A stretch of 56,081 nucleotides of DNA from Mesotaenium endlicherianum (Eukaryota > Streptophyta > Zygnematophyceae > Zygnematales > Mesotaeniaceae): contig WELA01001870.1 of NCBI GenBank assembly GCA_009602735.1, positions 51,809 to 107,889 of the forward strand. The letters are read 5' to 3'. Below, piece by piece: positions 11,307-23,300 of the stretch; position 1 is the first letter of the stretch; each line of letters begins with the position of its first letter. The notes beneath the pieces were generated by a model, which worked only from the letters and a program-made list of their open reading frames with translations, had not been told where the DNA came from and did not search any database. The position numbers and the translations under genes were made by a program.

Positions 11307-12872
11307 ATGGCAGCTGTAGCCGCAAAAACTATCTACCCCACTGAGGATTTTATTCATGGATACTGCTATAAGGAGGTCGAAGGCCAGGCCACCAAAGAGC
11401 AGTTGCTCCTTGAGCACGTGAAGAAGGTCAGTAAGATCTTTTCTACGATCTTCATTTTCCTGCAGTTGGCTATTTGTCCGGGAAGAAGGGGTTCTCTAGG
11501 TGTTTTTAGCCGTAGTTGAAAGAGATTTCCTGAAAGCATCGTAGATGCATTGAGGGATTTGTACACTTATCATGTAGAAGGTGGTTTCTCCATCCGATCG
11601 GTGTAGGCTCGATACCCAGCAACATTCTTTGAGCTTAACCATATGTTTTTCCCGTTGTGCAGACTGCCCCTGCAGGCAATCCTGGGGCAGTCATCGACGC
11701 TATAGACGCATATGCCTGGGACGGCAACTTCTTCATGAATGTGGGTGATATTAAAGGGAAAATTGTGGACGACGAGATCAAGGCAAAGAACCCCAAGGTT
11801 GGTCATCAATGAGCATTCTTACCTGACTCTTGTTCACAAGCAAAAATAGTAGTCCTCGTTCGGCAGCAGCTATGCGAATTGAGCTGGTTGTGATATCTGG
11901 CAGCTGAACTATAGTACCTGCTACATTGCCTGCCTTAGTTGTACATACATGTTGTAAACAAACAGTCCACGCGCGATTGTGTAATCATTAGAGCAATTAC
12001 AATAGGCGTCATATAGCTCACTGGTGTTCATTGTTGAACGAAGTTTGACATGCTTGTAGTTCTGAAACTTGTAGACCACCTTTGGGGCTTTTTATATATA
12101 ATTGGACCTGACATCACAGAATCCCTTTCTTACCTGAACAGGTTGCCCTTGAGCTGGGTGCCTACTGTGGATACTCCAGCATCCGTATGGCCCAATTCAT
12201 GGAACCAGGTAGCAAGCTGTACTCAATTGAGTTCATGGAAAGGAATGCAGCAGTTGCCAGAGGAATGGCAGAGCATGCTGGCGTCTCTGACAAGGTTGAG
12301 TACATCATCGGCACGCTGACTACCACTGGACTGGAGGTATGTGCCAGCCGACCCTAGCATCTGAACAATTATCACCAGTATAATGCATTTGACCCAGAAC
12401 GGTATCGAGGCTATGTCATCTCTGTGTCATACTATGCTCAAACAGATCCACATAGACCGGGTATCAAGTTGTTGTGGTATGGCCCGAGTCTCACAATGGG
12501 CGTTCAGTAATGGGTGAGACTCCAGTTCATGCGTGTCAGCACCTTGACTGCTGCAGCTGATCTCGAGTACAATGCTCCTTTTGATGTCATCAGGGACTGA
12601 AGGAGAGGGGCGTGACCAGCCTTGACTTCGTCTTCATTGACCATCACAAGGACCACTACCTGTCAGATCTCCTTGCCCTGAAGGAGAGTGGTTTGCTTAA
12701 GAAGGGAACAGTTATTGTAGCTGACAATGTTCTTTTCCCTGGAGCACCCGCTTACCTTGCTCATGTGAGGGAAGCTACAGACCTCAAAACTGTTGAGCAC
12801 AAAACCAAGTCTGAGTACAGTACCGAGAGGGACGATATTGTCACTGTTTCTGTCTATGAGCCAGCTGTTTAG
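11307..12872 (+). CDS. Catechol O-methyltransferase-like SAM-dependent enzyme, copy 1
   Basis: Predicted soluble Mg2+-dependent methyltransferase that moves a methyl group from S-adenosylmethionine to a catechol-type hydroxyl. Exons: 11307-11426, 11663-11797, 12142-12336, 12594-12872, all joined in phase 0, giving 242 residues. The N-terminal helix has EQLLLEHVKK. WDGNFFMNVGDIKGKIVD leads to the SAM loop LELGAYCGYSS. The metal ligands are seen as FIDHHKDHY (Asp, with catalytic Lys) and ADNVLFPGAP (Asp-Asn), and a later Glu lies in KSEY. Layout and motifs fit the animal-type COMT family better than the plant caffeoyl-CoA OMT family. The real substrate is unknown. The start was chosen because it gives a complete N-terminus and follows a TATA-like box. 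It has a convergent paralogue at 16478-18154. Confidence 0.9.
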
Positions 12873-14924
12873 ATGGGTACTTACATTACCTGAGGAATTA
12901 CAATGAAACCATTTTCTTTGTTTATAATATCCTATTGTACATCCTCTCAATAATGTATACTTATTTCATTTATTGTTCTCGACAATTGTAGAGACCTCGT
13001 ATGCGCTGGGTTTATCGCCATTTTGCGGGTGTGTATGCTATCGGTTGATGATGGCTATGGTTTATTTCATAACTTCTGTACACCAATGCAATGTCTGAGT
13101 CTGTGGGTGTACTTAATCTCCCTGGAGGCGGAAACTTTAGTAATGCTAGTGCCTACAGGACGTGTGAAGAGGCCCTTCCAGTGAGCAATTAAAGATTTAG
13201 TTTCTATGTGTATTGGGGAGCGGCGTGCCGGTGCTGTATTTTGCTCAACAAATACCACTGACAGAGTATAACGAGAGCTGCTTTGACCAAGTACTGTCTT
13301 TCAATACTACCGTGTCTCTTGGTAATTTATGGGAGAATTCTCATAGGGTACTCTAAAAAAGTTCTTTTGATATTACCTATTCGAAGGAGCATATAGCCTC
13401 TTGCAAACAAGCTTAGCAGCCTGGTATCAAATATTCTACTGACTTCCCAGTCTCATAAGAGAGGGCAGCCCTCAGCCGTTCACTCCAATATCTCATAATG
13501 CAGGAGTGCATGGGGCTTTATCGGGGATAGACTTTGGTTCTACAGCTAGTGCAAGATGAGTTCTCATTGTTGCTGGAGCTTCCCTCTCTCTTTGACTTAG
13601 TTGCGGCCGACCTGACTTAGACTTAAGCTGGGTTGCTACTTGTGCTTCATATGGAAGGGTCAAGGGAAGAAGATGCAACAAAGACTTTCAATACCTCTTG
13701 TCTTTTTCATATAACCAGTGTGATAGTCAGTTGTAGACAGATTCAGTGGTAAATTGATTGTGACCTCTGGTGAGCCGACTCTCACACTAGTGCCATGTAT
13801 CCACTTTTTTCTACGACACCATATACGTGGGAGAAGTGGGGTATGCTCATGGACCTATGGGAATGAAAGGACTCCACGCCGCTGCTCCAGTAATATTTAT
13901 TTGGTAGTGGGATCTGTATACACACAGTATTACAAACCAATGTGTAATTGGCGCTATTGCTCCGCATCCGGAAAAATGCCCAGTACTCAGCACCTGACAA
14001 ACTGTACCTGCACTAATTGGCTTCTGTTGTGAATTTATTGACTTGTCCACTCATCCTGGCTTACATAATCGATGCTCCTACATTTCAAAATACCAGTAGC
14101 TTTGTGACAATTGCTAGGGTGGAATGGATGGGCCATTTTAACCTGGAAGTAAAGGGTTGGGCGCATGTCTGGACCAATGTGAATGACCACTGGTTCAGTC
14201 AAGTGGGGAGTTTAGGCTCACTTTTAATACATTATGTTGCAATTCTGTGAGCTGCAAATATGAGAACATCTTCTTATCCTTGGTCTGCTATGACTAGAAT
14301 AGGTGCGGCAACTCTCAAGTAAGAGCTTCGCTTGGGAATTAAGATATTAATATCCGTCTGATAAACTTTCTAGGCTGATAATCAAGTGTGCCCATCAACT
14401 TCCCTAAGAATGGAACCCGCTAATGAAGAAAAAGATGTGTTCAGCTTCTTAAACTCCATGTGAGCCTACTCTGTCAACTCTACAAATCATGGACGTGAGA
14501 AGGCTCCGTAACACCATTTCCAGTAAATTTCAGGTCTCTTTGACTGTGCTTCCAATATTAAACAATAAACAATAGAAGAAAGTTGAGACGGTTTCTGCTT
14601 CCATCAGTGACAGCATGTAGAGCGAGCCGTTGCATGCTGCTTCCACGACACTTTCTAAAGGAAGGTCAAGCTAGGATAATGGCACATCCAAACCCCTTGG
14701 GTGAGCTTATTATTTCCTGAAGTTGCGCTTCTGGTTGCTTACACAACAACGTCCAAAGCAAAAACAGCAGCTGTCGCCTCCAAATCACGAGAAGGAGCTG
14801 TGCAAGAAGCAAGGGCTGCAGTAGGGAGAGCCCAATACGCATTGACATGGCAGTGCACTGCCAAAGGCTCTCGATTGCCTGACCCTGAAGTCCATCCTGC
14901 AGGCAGCCATCAATTAGGTGCAGT
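12873..14924. other. Intergenic, no gene recognised
   Basis: AT-rich sequence with only short ORFs in both strands. None shows a known motif, good codon use or splice partners. It holds the 3' end of the first COMT-like gene. GC content rises near 14,900 where the LRR-like remnant begins. Confidence 0.55.
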
Positions 14925-15850
14925 GTGAACAGGGGCACGCAATCTCTGAGCTTGCCTCAGGTGCGTGTCCTGAGCGTGGGCCCGAGCCATGCGCTTCTGC
15001 CGGGACCGCACCTTGCCAACCTGCGGTCCAACGGGGGCCGGTCCACTCCGCGCTGCGCAAGTGCAGCAGTGTGGCACACTTGCAGCTGGAAGTTCCCGGG
15101 CCCCCGCCCTGCGAGCTGCGGCGGCGCCAGGCCTTTGCGAGGGCTGGCCGAGGGCTTCCCTCGCATATCACCTCCTTCGGCATCGACTCCAACGGGAGTG
15201 GGAGGGCTCTGCCTGGCCTCTAAGCACTTCCTTTTCCTCGTGACGGGACTGCAGGAGCTGAGGCTCGTGTACATCGACAGGGGCAGGCAGGCAGTGCCGG
15301 GGAGCAGCAGCGGGGAGATGATGTGGGGAGGCGCGTGGCGCGAGTTCCACGCCCGGCTGGCAGGCCTGGACTTTCTGCGCGCTCAGGGGCCCGCGCACGC
15401 CGACGCTGGACTACGAGAGCCTCTGCTTCGCGGTCCGAGGTGGAGCTGGCGCACACGGGGGGCCGCACCGACTTCACAGCCTGCCCATGAGCGCCACACA
15501 ATCGGAGCTCCCCGCGCTGCACGCTTCCACCTGGTGGCCCCCGGTGCAGGCCACGTGGCCTTGGGCCCCACATGTCTGTGGGAACTGGAGGCCTTAGTGA
15601 GCCTGCACCTTCGCTGCTTAGGCTGGCACCTCCCAGGCTTGCTGCTTGCAGACTGCGGGGGGCATGCACGCCCCGGAGAAGCTCAACCTACGCTTTGGCC
15701 CCGGCACCATCGGCAACGCGGAGCTTGCTCCCCTGGACCCGGCCGCGAGCCGCCTGCCTAGGTTAACTTTGCTGGCGCTGTCCTACAGGCGGCTGGCGGG
15801 CACCTGGGCGGCAGGCGCAAAGGTTTATTACAAAGCACTCAGCAAAGGTT
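14925..15850 (+). pseudogene. GC-rich degenerate LRR-like remnant
   Basis: A 0.9-kb GC-rich island in AT-rich surroundings. One frame is open from 14925 to 15761, but plausible segments shift among the three forward frames. Leu-rich pieces are HSALRKCSSVAHLQLEV, GLQELRLVYID and LPRLTLLALSYRRL, which recall leucine-rich repeats of F-box/LRR proteins. No F-box, start context or splice-consistent model is visible. I read it as a decayed LRR gene fragment. A chance-open GC-rich frame cannot be excluded. Confidence 0.35.
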
Positions 15851-16477
15851 GAAAAGGCGTGGTGGAAGAAGCGCGCGACTCGAACCTGAGCCGAGGGGCG
15901 CAGACAGTACCGTCGATGCCCGCCCCCTGCTTGTGGGGGACAAAGGCGGGGCTCAGCTCCAGCACTTTAATCGCGCGAGAGAGGGAGTACACCAGATGCA
16001 AGACAGTTTCCCACCTGATGCAGAGCCTGAAGTCGAGCACGTTGTCCTGTTACCAAGTGGGGTACAATGGTCCACAAATATATTTCTCTACAAAACCTTA
16101 TCGACAGTCTTGTTTATCAGGAGACAGGTTATCTATTTGCGTGGAAGAATTTTCCACAATTTACGTCAAAACTATGACGTACTCTGCGCTTAGTATAACC
16201 TCACAATATACAAAACTGTATGCGCAATATGCATAGCCACGGCATTTGGCTCCGTTTTGACAAGTAGGTGGATCATAGCCTAACTCTCCAGACGAGACTG
16301 AAAAGCTCAGTCTGAAATGTGTTCAGCATTTAGCCAAGCAGAAAAATCTATTTCTCACAAGTAGGTTGCACTTGCCAGAATTGGTGTAATAATTTCCTTC
16401 ATCAAGATACTCCATATATACAGCTAAAATTATGCTGCGAAAATGGCACATCACAATTGAGTCGCTCTTGTCTGGCA
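15851..16477. other. Spacer upstream of the 3' end of the second COMT-like gene
   Basis: No gene is recognised. The left third is still GC-rich and belongs to the remnant's flank. The rest is AT-rich and probably contains the 3' UTR of the minus-strand COMT-like gene that ends at 16478. Confidence 0.5.
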
Positions 16478-18154
16478 TTACTCGAGGAAGGTGGTTACTG
16501 TCACTAAATCATCCACATCTGTATACTCCACCTTAGTCTTATGCTGCACAGTCTGCAGAGCGCTACTCTTGGTCACATAATCTAGATAGTCTGGGGCACC
16601 TGGATATAGTACGTTGTCTGCAACCACAATACTACCCTTCTTCAAGAGCTTGACCTCTGCTAGAAAAAGTAAATCCTTTAGATATAGGACCTTATGATGG
16701 TCTAGTAACAAGAGATCAATTTGTTTGACACCGTGACTCTTCAAAGTCTGCAACCACAAACGAGATTGGAGTGTCAGAAAAGTTTTGTATGAGCCCTCAA
16801 TATAGTTGTTGCGCTCTGCTTCGTACAATCATTCAGGAGGGGAAGCATACTTTTTGCGTCAATCTGACCCTGCAGAAATAGTGCTATTGAAGAAACAACG
16901 TACATGAGCAATCAAGCACAAATGTAAAAATACACATACATACACAGAGCTGGACATCAACTGTACGCAGAGTGCAAACATTGAGAAGCAGTGCAGGCGT
17001 CGAATGTAGCACCTCTATGGAGTTCTGAATAGACCCCTCCACAACAGTGACCTTGTCTGAGAGCCCAGCATGGGCAGTCATTTGTCGAGCAATAGCCGCA
17101 TTTCTTGGATTAATTTCAATCGAGAAGAGCTTGCTGCCCGGTCGCGTGAGGTTCTTTGCTATCCGAGTAGCCGAGTATCCGCAGTATGCACCCAGCTCCA
17201 CAGCCACCTGGCGCCAAAGCCGCAAAATTGGATCATTAAGTCAGAGAATACGGGGAGAATCAATTGCACGCATACAATAGGCATTATGCGTGCATCTTAC
17301 GGCCAGAGAGAGGAGCAAAGAATCACAAGGCCAGAAAATGCAAGGCAGAATGTAAGTGCGCTCATATTCTCGGCACACACCACCCAAAGAGGGGCAACAA
17401 GAGCTTTCATCACTACAGTGCACAGGACACCACAGTGGAACATACTATTTCACCCCTGCCGCACAGTGGGAGACAACCAATGTGCAACAGCAGCGCATAT
17501 GACTCCTAAAAGAAAACGATTACTGCGTGTGATGTTTTAACTCTGACCAAAAATTGTACTCACACAATATTTGAAGAAGCTGAAACCACACACTACTCTG
17601 ACTTTGAACAAAGACCACTCTTGTATTTCTCGGGCAAAAGCAAGTCGTAGCTCACCAGGGGATCTGCCTGCTTCACAGCATCCTCGAGAAGAATCCCTTT
17701 CTGATCTCCAATGCACATGAACCAGTTACCTTGCCAAGCATAATCGTCGACAGCTTTTAGCACGGCATTGGCATCCCCGGCAGGTGCAACCTGTACACAA
17801 AATAAACCCCATTGGTGGATACTTAATAACACCATGACAGAACATGATGGTCGTGCGAAGCCTTTCATGGCCCAGCAACCACCAATCTAGAAGCAGCCAC
17901 AACCAGCAGAATCATTGTTTGGAAAGTTAGACAAACAAATAGAGCTCCTAATGATCCCAACTTAATTGGTCATAAATCCAGCGAAAACAAGCGCTCGCAA
18001 GGGTTATTCAAAATTGCAGCCATACATTTTTAACGTGCTGCAACAGAGTTTCCTCTCTGGATGGTTGCCCTTCCACAATAGCGTGACCTTGGTTTGTGTG
18101 CCCTTCCGGTTCCACTGACAAAGGTTCTCTGTCTGAACTCGTTGATGATGCCAT
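16478..18154 (-). CDS. Catechol O-methyltransferase-like SAM-dependent enzyme, copy 2
   Basis: Second COMT-family gene, on the minus strand. Exons in coding order: 18154-18026, 17790-17656, 17207-17013, 16747-16478. All join in phase 0 and give 242 residues, the same as copy 1. Exons 2 and 3 are exactly 135 and 195 bases, as in copy 1. Visible motifs: EETLLQHVKN, NWFMCIGDQKG, VELGAYCGYSATR (SAM loop), LLDHHKVLY (metal Asp and Lys) and ADNVLYPGAP, then VEYTD. The product appears intact. It differs from copy 1 in the residue after the Lys (V for D) and in the N-terminus. An upstream ATG at 18220 is in frame; the one at 18154 (MASSTSS) was preferred because it gives a length equal to copy 1. Confidence 0.88.
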
Positions 18155-20373
18155 TATGTGCCTGCTGCCTTGCACAACGCTACGGCCTCTAAAGGTTAAG
18201 CAAGCAGCACAGAATATCAATCAAACTTATGTAGACTCCTATTCAGTAGACACTGCGAATAAAGATGGAGCAAGAAGGGAAAAGAGGGATGCACTCGAGG
18301 CCTGCAACTATAAATGTGTACTTTCTATTTCCTTGCTAACTTCCTCTTCCTTCTAAGAGCTAGTTAGAATGCCAGGCCGGATCATCCTCGTACACGCTAC
18401 ATCACAATTCTGCTCGTTGCTCGACTTTCAAGCAATTTCAAGGCATGCAATAGTGCAGGAGATATGACGTCAATGTAGCAGCAGTAGGAACAAGCAGGCT
18501 TGCGCTGGCCTCTCCAGCTTCCGAGTTCCTTCTCCGGACTCTCTTCGACGTTCTGTGAGACCGGAGTCTGGTACTCCACTCGCATGCATGGGGTGCGTTC
18601 CTCGACGCCCGTCATGTCGCGTCACGGACTCATGGCCATGGTCGCGGCTGCAGGCAGGAGCAGCTGTAACAAGAATTCGTAGGCCACCCTGGCAAATCCT
18701 GCCCCTAAAAGTAAACACGGTCTCGATACCCTGTACCCCATGCTGTACCCTGTTGTTACTCGGTCCGCGAATACCGCTTTCTCTGGCTCTCACATATCGA
18801 TCAAGGTCAAGATCCGATTCAAGACAAACTCCTCCCGACTGCTCCCACCCCCTCCTAGGCACTCCAAGGTGAGCTTAATGCCCTCCTACCAACAGCCAGC
18901 CATGGCTGCCAATTTGCTCGAGCACGTGTTCAATTTTCTCGCGTCGCCACACACAGAAAGCCTCTCTTGCACTTTATTTTGAGGTTTTCTGTAGGCCCTA
19001 ACGAGGCCAGGGTGAGGCAAAGCCTCGTCTTGGTGTAGTTTATGCAAATGATCCAAAAAGACCCAATGCGCACCTCCGTTGTAAGACAGTGCCTCAATAA
19101 ACTAACCACTCAATTTCAACACCATTGTACCGAAGAGAGGCCCTATTTTTCTCAACCAATTTGAGGGGCGCTTTAGTACAACCTAAAATTAGAGCATATA
19201 TTTTAGATACTGAACATTATGGTTCTACACATGACTCACACTTGAAACTTTAATGACCAGCCCATGCCCCAACAATAGCTGTCACACTATGACTCTCGTA
19301 TGCCAACAATGATTCTTTAGGCCAACAAACATATTGTATCTTAGAGCATGCCACATGCTTTAGATGAGAATAAGATTGATCAACTGCACTTGGGAGAAGT
19401 ATCAAAATCGAAAGACAGATCTTGAACATCGGTTTACATCACATCTAACTACCGAGGAGAACAGAGATACCTCAAGGCTCAACAATATTTGACTTACTAT
19501 TTACAAATTGACACAGCATAGTCCAAGGCCGGAATGGACTCAAGTGCTGCTCGTATCGGAAGTGTCAATAGTTTGCCTAACTAGAGCAATTTGATATTCG
19601 ACTTTCTAAAGAAAGAACGGTTGTAAATTTGCAACATCCTTGGAGTGCCTAGTATTGATCATTGACAAGAGTTGCGACATGCACTTAAATCAGTATCATC
19701 TCTTTGTCGTATACAATCCATTACCCGAAAGGCCCGACCCAAAACGATATCTCAAATCCATATGTTCTTTTTTGAAGCTAGCCAAGTTTGTTGTGCCTCC
19801 TTTTGACACAACAGGGTTTGTTATCTCAAAAGTAATTAATGCAGGGACTTCTTTAACTTTGCAGTCTTGCATATGTGAACATAATCAATAATTGAGATAT
19901 TACTTGTCATAGCATGACATGACTTGCACGACAATCATATGTAACATCTTCGAAGTCAAGGTACCCTATATGCTCCTGACTATCATTGGTACATGGCTCA
20001 AAAAGGATCCCCCATAAGTAACGGGCTATGCACAATATCTAATTGCTTTAAGCGACTAGCTTAACAATCCTACAAGTAGGTTTTAAGAATCTTAATGTCA
20101 TACTCAACGGTTTGAAGGTGCAAGCACAACACTCTAGGTTATGACATTCTGGTCTACACATAAGTAGGTGCCATTCATGCATCTACTTATGAGGTGAATG
20201 ACGAAGGCGAATCTCATTTAGATGCAGCCTAAAACCAGGCTTGAAATTGTTCAATCCAAAATATGTATTTGTTGGAGTGTATTAAGTACACATTATTTGG
20301 CCATGTGTCAAATACCAAAATGTTTGGAACTACTCTTGGAATAATAATAATGCCACCACCAATGGACCACCCT
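18155..20373. other. Intergenic, no gene recognised
   Basis: Promoter side of the second COMT-like gene, followed by AT-rich sequence with short ORFs lacking known motifs. A segment near 18,985-19,020 (gaggccagggtgaggcaaag) resembles one near 33,500 and may be an old repeat. An imperfect hairpin with CATAAGTAG/CTACTTATG arms lies near 20,158-20,192. Confidence 0.5.
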
Positions 20374-23300
20374 CTACAAATACTTGTCAATGTCATATCC
20401 CTCCATCTGCAAGAAAAAAATCGGCTTACGTATTGAATAACATGAAGACAGTAAATGATTCGACATCTCACAAGCGGGCAAAGCAATGAAGAAGTATTTT
20501 GAAAGAACTACAGTAACACAATCATGCGACTGAGAAGATGCTTGAGAGCTGGGTGCACTTGCCAAGTGAAAATAAGATACAAAAAACATACCCTCAAGAT
20601 GGTCAAGAAGATGATGATCCCAGAATTCCAGAGGGCGTGCATAAAGATGGGCGTCATGAGGTTGCGCGTCTTGGCATACGACAAGCCTAGCACGAACCCT
20701 GCATGGAAAAGAGCAGGGGTCTGGGTCAGGTGACGGACAATGATGGCACAGGGCCACACAGGCGGAAGTCAGCAAAGGCGGCCAGAGTGAGGACGTACAG
20801 CAATGGCCACGTGGCACCACATTGGACTCTCTGGCATTGACAGTCTGGCAGTGATTGCGAATGCATCACTTGGGGGTATGTGGAGAGCTTGTAGCAGGAT
20901 TGAATTGGGCCAGCAGAAAATGCAACAGGGTCTGAAGGCCCGGGCAGGCCCCTTCCTGCAACTTGAGCACAATTTGCCAGCAAAGAGGTGTTCACTCTCA
21001 GCCAACAACTGCCGGTGCAAGGGGTCGAGCAAGCAGGCTTCGGGTGCAGGCAGCAAGATGCAGAAGCTTGTTCTATTAAAATAGGAAAGAGACGTGTTAT
21101 TGTGTGGGAAAACCGGGGCTAGCGGTGCCTACCCAAGGACGCCAGCTTCGGGAAGTCGCCAGGTGTCAGGTGTGCAGCAGCGAATCCAGCCGCACTAATC
21201 AGAGCCGCCACTGGCACAGGCATCCTGCAACCCCCCAGCCCACGACGACCGCAAATCCTAGACCGTCAAACCCATAGACTAGTATGTCAATTGACCATAG
21301 GAGACAAAGTCCAGGTAGGCAGGAAGGCAGAAAGGCTAATTCTGTTTTTGCCTTGCTTGAAAAACAGACGCATTGCTGCTCTTATCAATGCATTGCCGGC
21401 TGACTTTGAGCCCTCCATTGCTCGCTCCAAACTCAACGACACTATTTCTCTGCTCCTTCCTTCTTTCTCTCCGGAACAGGCTGCAAGCTTGCTTCCGGGA
21501 ATAAGGGGGCTTAGCAAGACCCTCCTCTGAGGAGGTAGCTGTAGGCAGCTACACATCACTTTTGCAGTGGCATAGGTTTTTATCTTCTATTCATACAACC
21601 CCCCAAACCTTTCCACATTCTTTGCCAACTCCATGCTTACCCCACCTGGCCACTTAATTTCTGATTCCTTCCCTCTGAGCGAGCACATTCAGACATACCA
21701 CAACGAGAGTACGACGTCACACAGTCCCCAGTTGATTGCCGAGTCAATTCATTCTTCCTTCTCCCACTTCTACATCAAAGAAAGTGGCCTTTCGGCAAAC
21801 TCCCAACCCCATCGTAGAAGCACTATTTTATGTTCTGCACCATCCTGCATGCTGGACGAGAAGACAAATTGCTTCGTCGTTTACAATGGAACGGAGGTGT
21901 AAAACCTCAGCAGCAGGATGTGAGTGGAGTTGGTGCTTCAAGACAGGGTCTAGAGCTGGAGAAACACGGCGCATTGGCCGATGATTGAGCTCATGTGAAC
22001 GCATGGATGCTTACCATTTCGTGAGGGATGTCATGAAGAAGCCCCTGAAGATGGTTTCCTCCAGAATGGGAGCACACACGCCAGCCACCACAAGGAGGGA
22101 GGCGGTGGACAGGGGCGAGGCTCCAATGATGGGCAGCAGCTGCACCAGCGCATCTGCTTCCTGGAGGGCCAGCAGGGAAACCGCAAGCAGCAGGCCAGCG
22201 TGAACGCAATTTCAGTGGCAGTTTTTTCCGAGGGCTGGTCAGCAGCAAGCTCACACATGCAGCTAGCAGCCCTCGATTCTTGTAGGAGACGCTAGCAACC
22301 CTGACTTTTGCACACAAAAATTGAACACTACAGAAGGTTCCAGCCCACCGAGGATCCAACTCGGTTGCGGGCCATCATCTGCTTCTGATCTGGCGAGCAG
22401 GCATGCTACTTCCAGTTGGCCCCCCACAGCGCTGCAAAGTAGTTCGTCAAACACCTTCTATAAGATTTATCAGAATATTTAGTACATCAGGCCACTGCTA
22501 CATTCTCATTTCCATACTTGAGATGGCCTCTCCGCTGACAGGGGCTGTCAGGCTGAGATAAGAACACTCCCCAACGACAAGCTTGTCAGCTTCACAGTCG
22601 TGAGAAAGGCAACACAGAAAGACGGAGGCGAGTCTAACCTCTCTTGGGAGCTCATGCCCCTCCAGGAAAGTCTGAGTCAAGGCAGAGATCTCAACAGCAC
22701 CCAAAGCACCAACAAAGCCAACAATGCCCCACAGCAGCCAGCCGCTGTTGAGCTTGAAGGGCTGCCCCAGGTCTGCCCATTAACAGGAAAAGATGGCTTG
22801 GATGAAAGTGCCACTCCAACAACGTGTTTCACACTTCTTTCCCGGCCTTTGTACCGGCGTTGAAAGCTGCAGGGGCCTTGGGCTAAGACACATCCGTCAC
22901 ACTGATTCATGAGGAACATACCCAAAGCATGTTGGAACAAAATACCGTGGCAAAAAAGGGACGTCACACTCAACGTTGATGCATATTATATGTCCATTCA
23001 ATGTTTTCGTTGGGCCACAACCTTAGCAACAGTCGATAAAATATATGAAGTGCTGCATATTGACCAGCTACATGAATTTCTTTCACCGCTTCTTTGCAGA
23101 CTTAATCATTAAGCAGCTAAGGCAGCAACCTTCATAACAGAGAAACCCCACGGCTATGAGAAGAGCAGAGAAAGGTGGGCATACCATACTTGAAGAAGTT
23201 CGGTGGAAGAGGTTGGTATGGTTTCACAATGGCATAGACTATCCATAGGCCCATGACTGTTCTCAGGAGTTGATTGAACAGAATGAACAAGGCCTGGTGG

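Noticed and set aside
11307..12872. Caffeoyl-CoA O-methyltransferase of lignin synthesis
   Set aside because: The motifs and the short N-terminal region fit the animal-type catechol-OMT pattern better; substrate left open.
15860..15960. tRNA gene on the minus strand (GGTTCGAGTC B-box-like sequence)
   Set aside because: No paired T-stem, anticodon arm or acceptor stem could be drawn around it.
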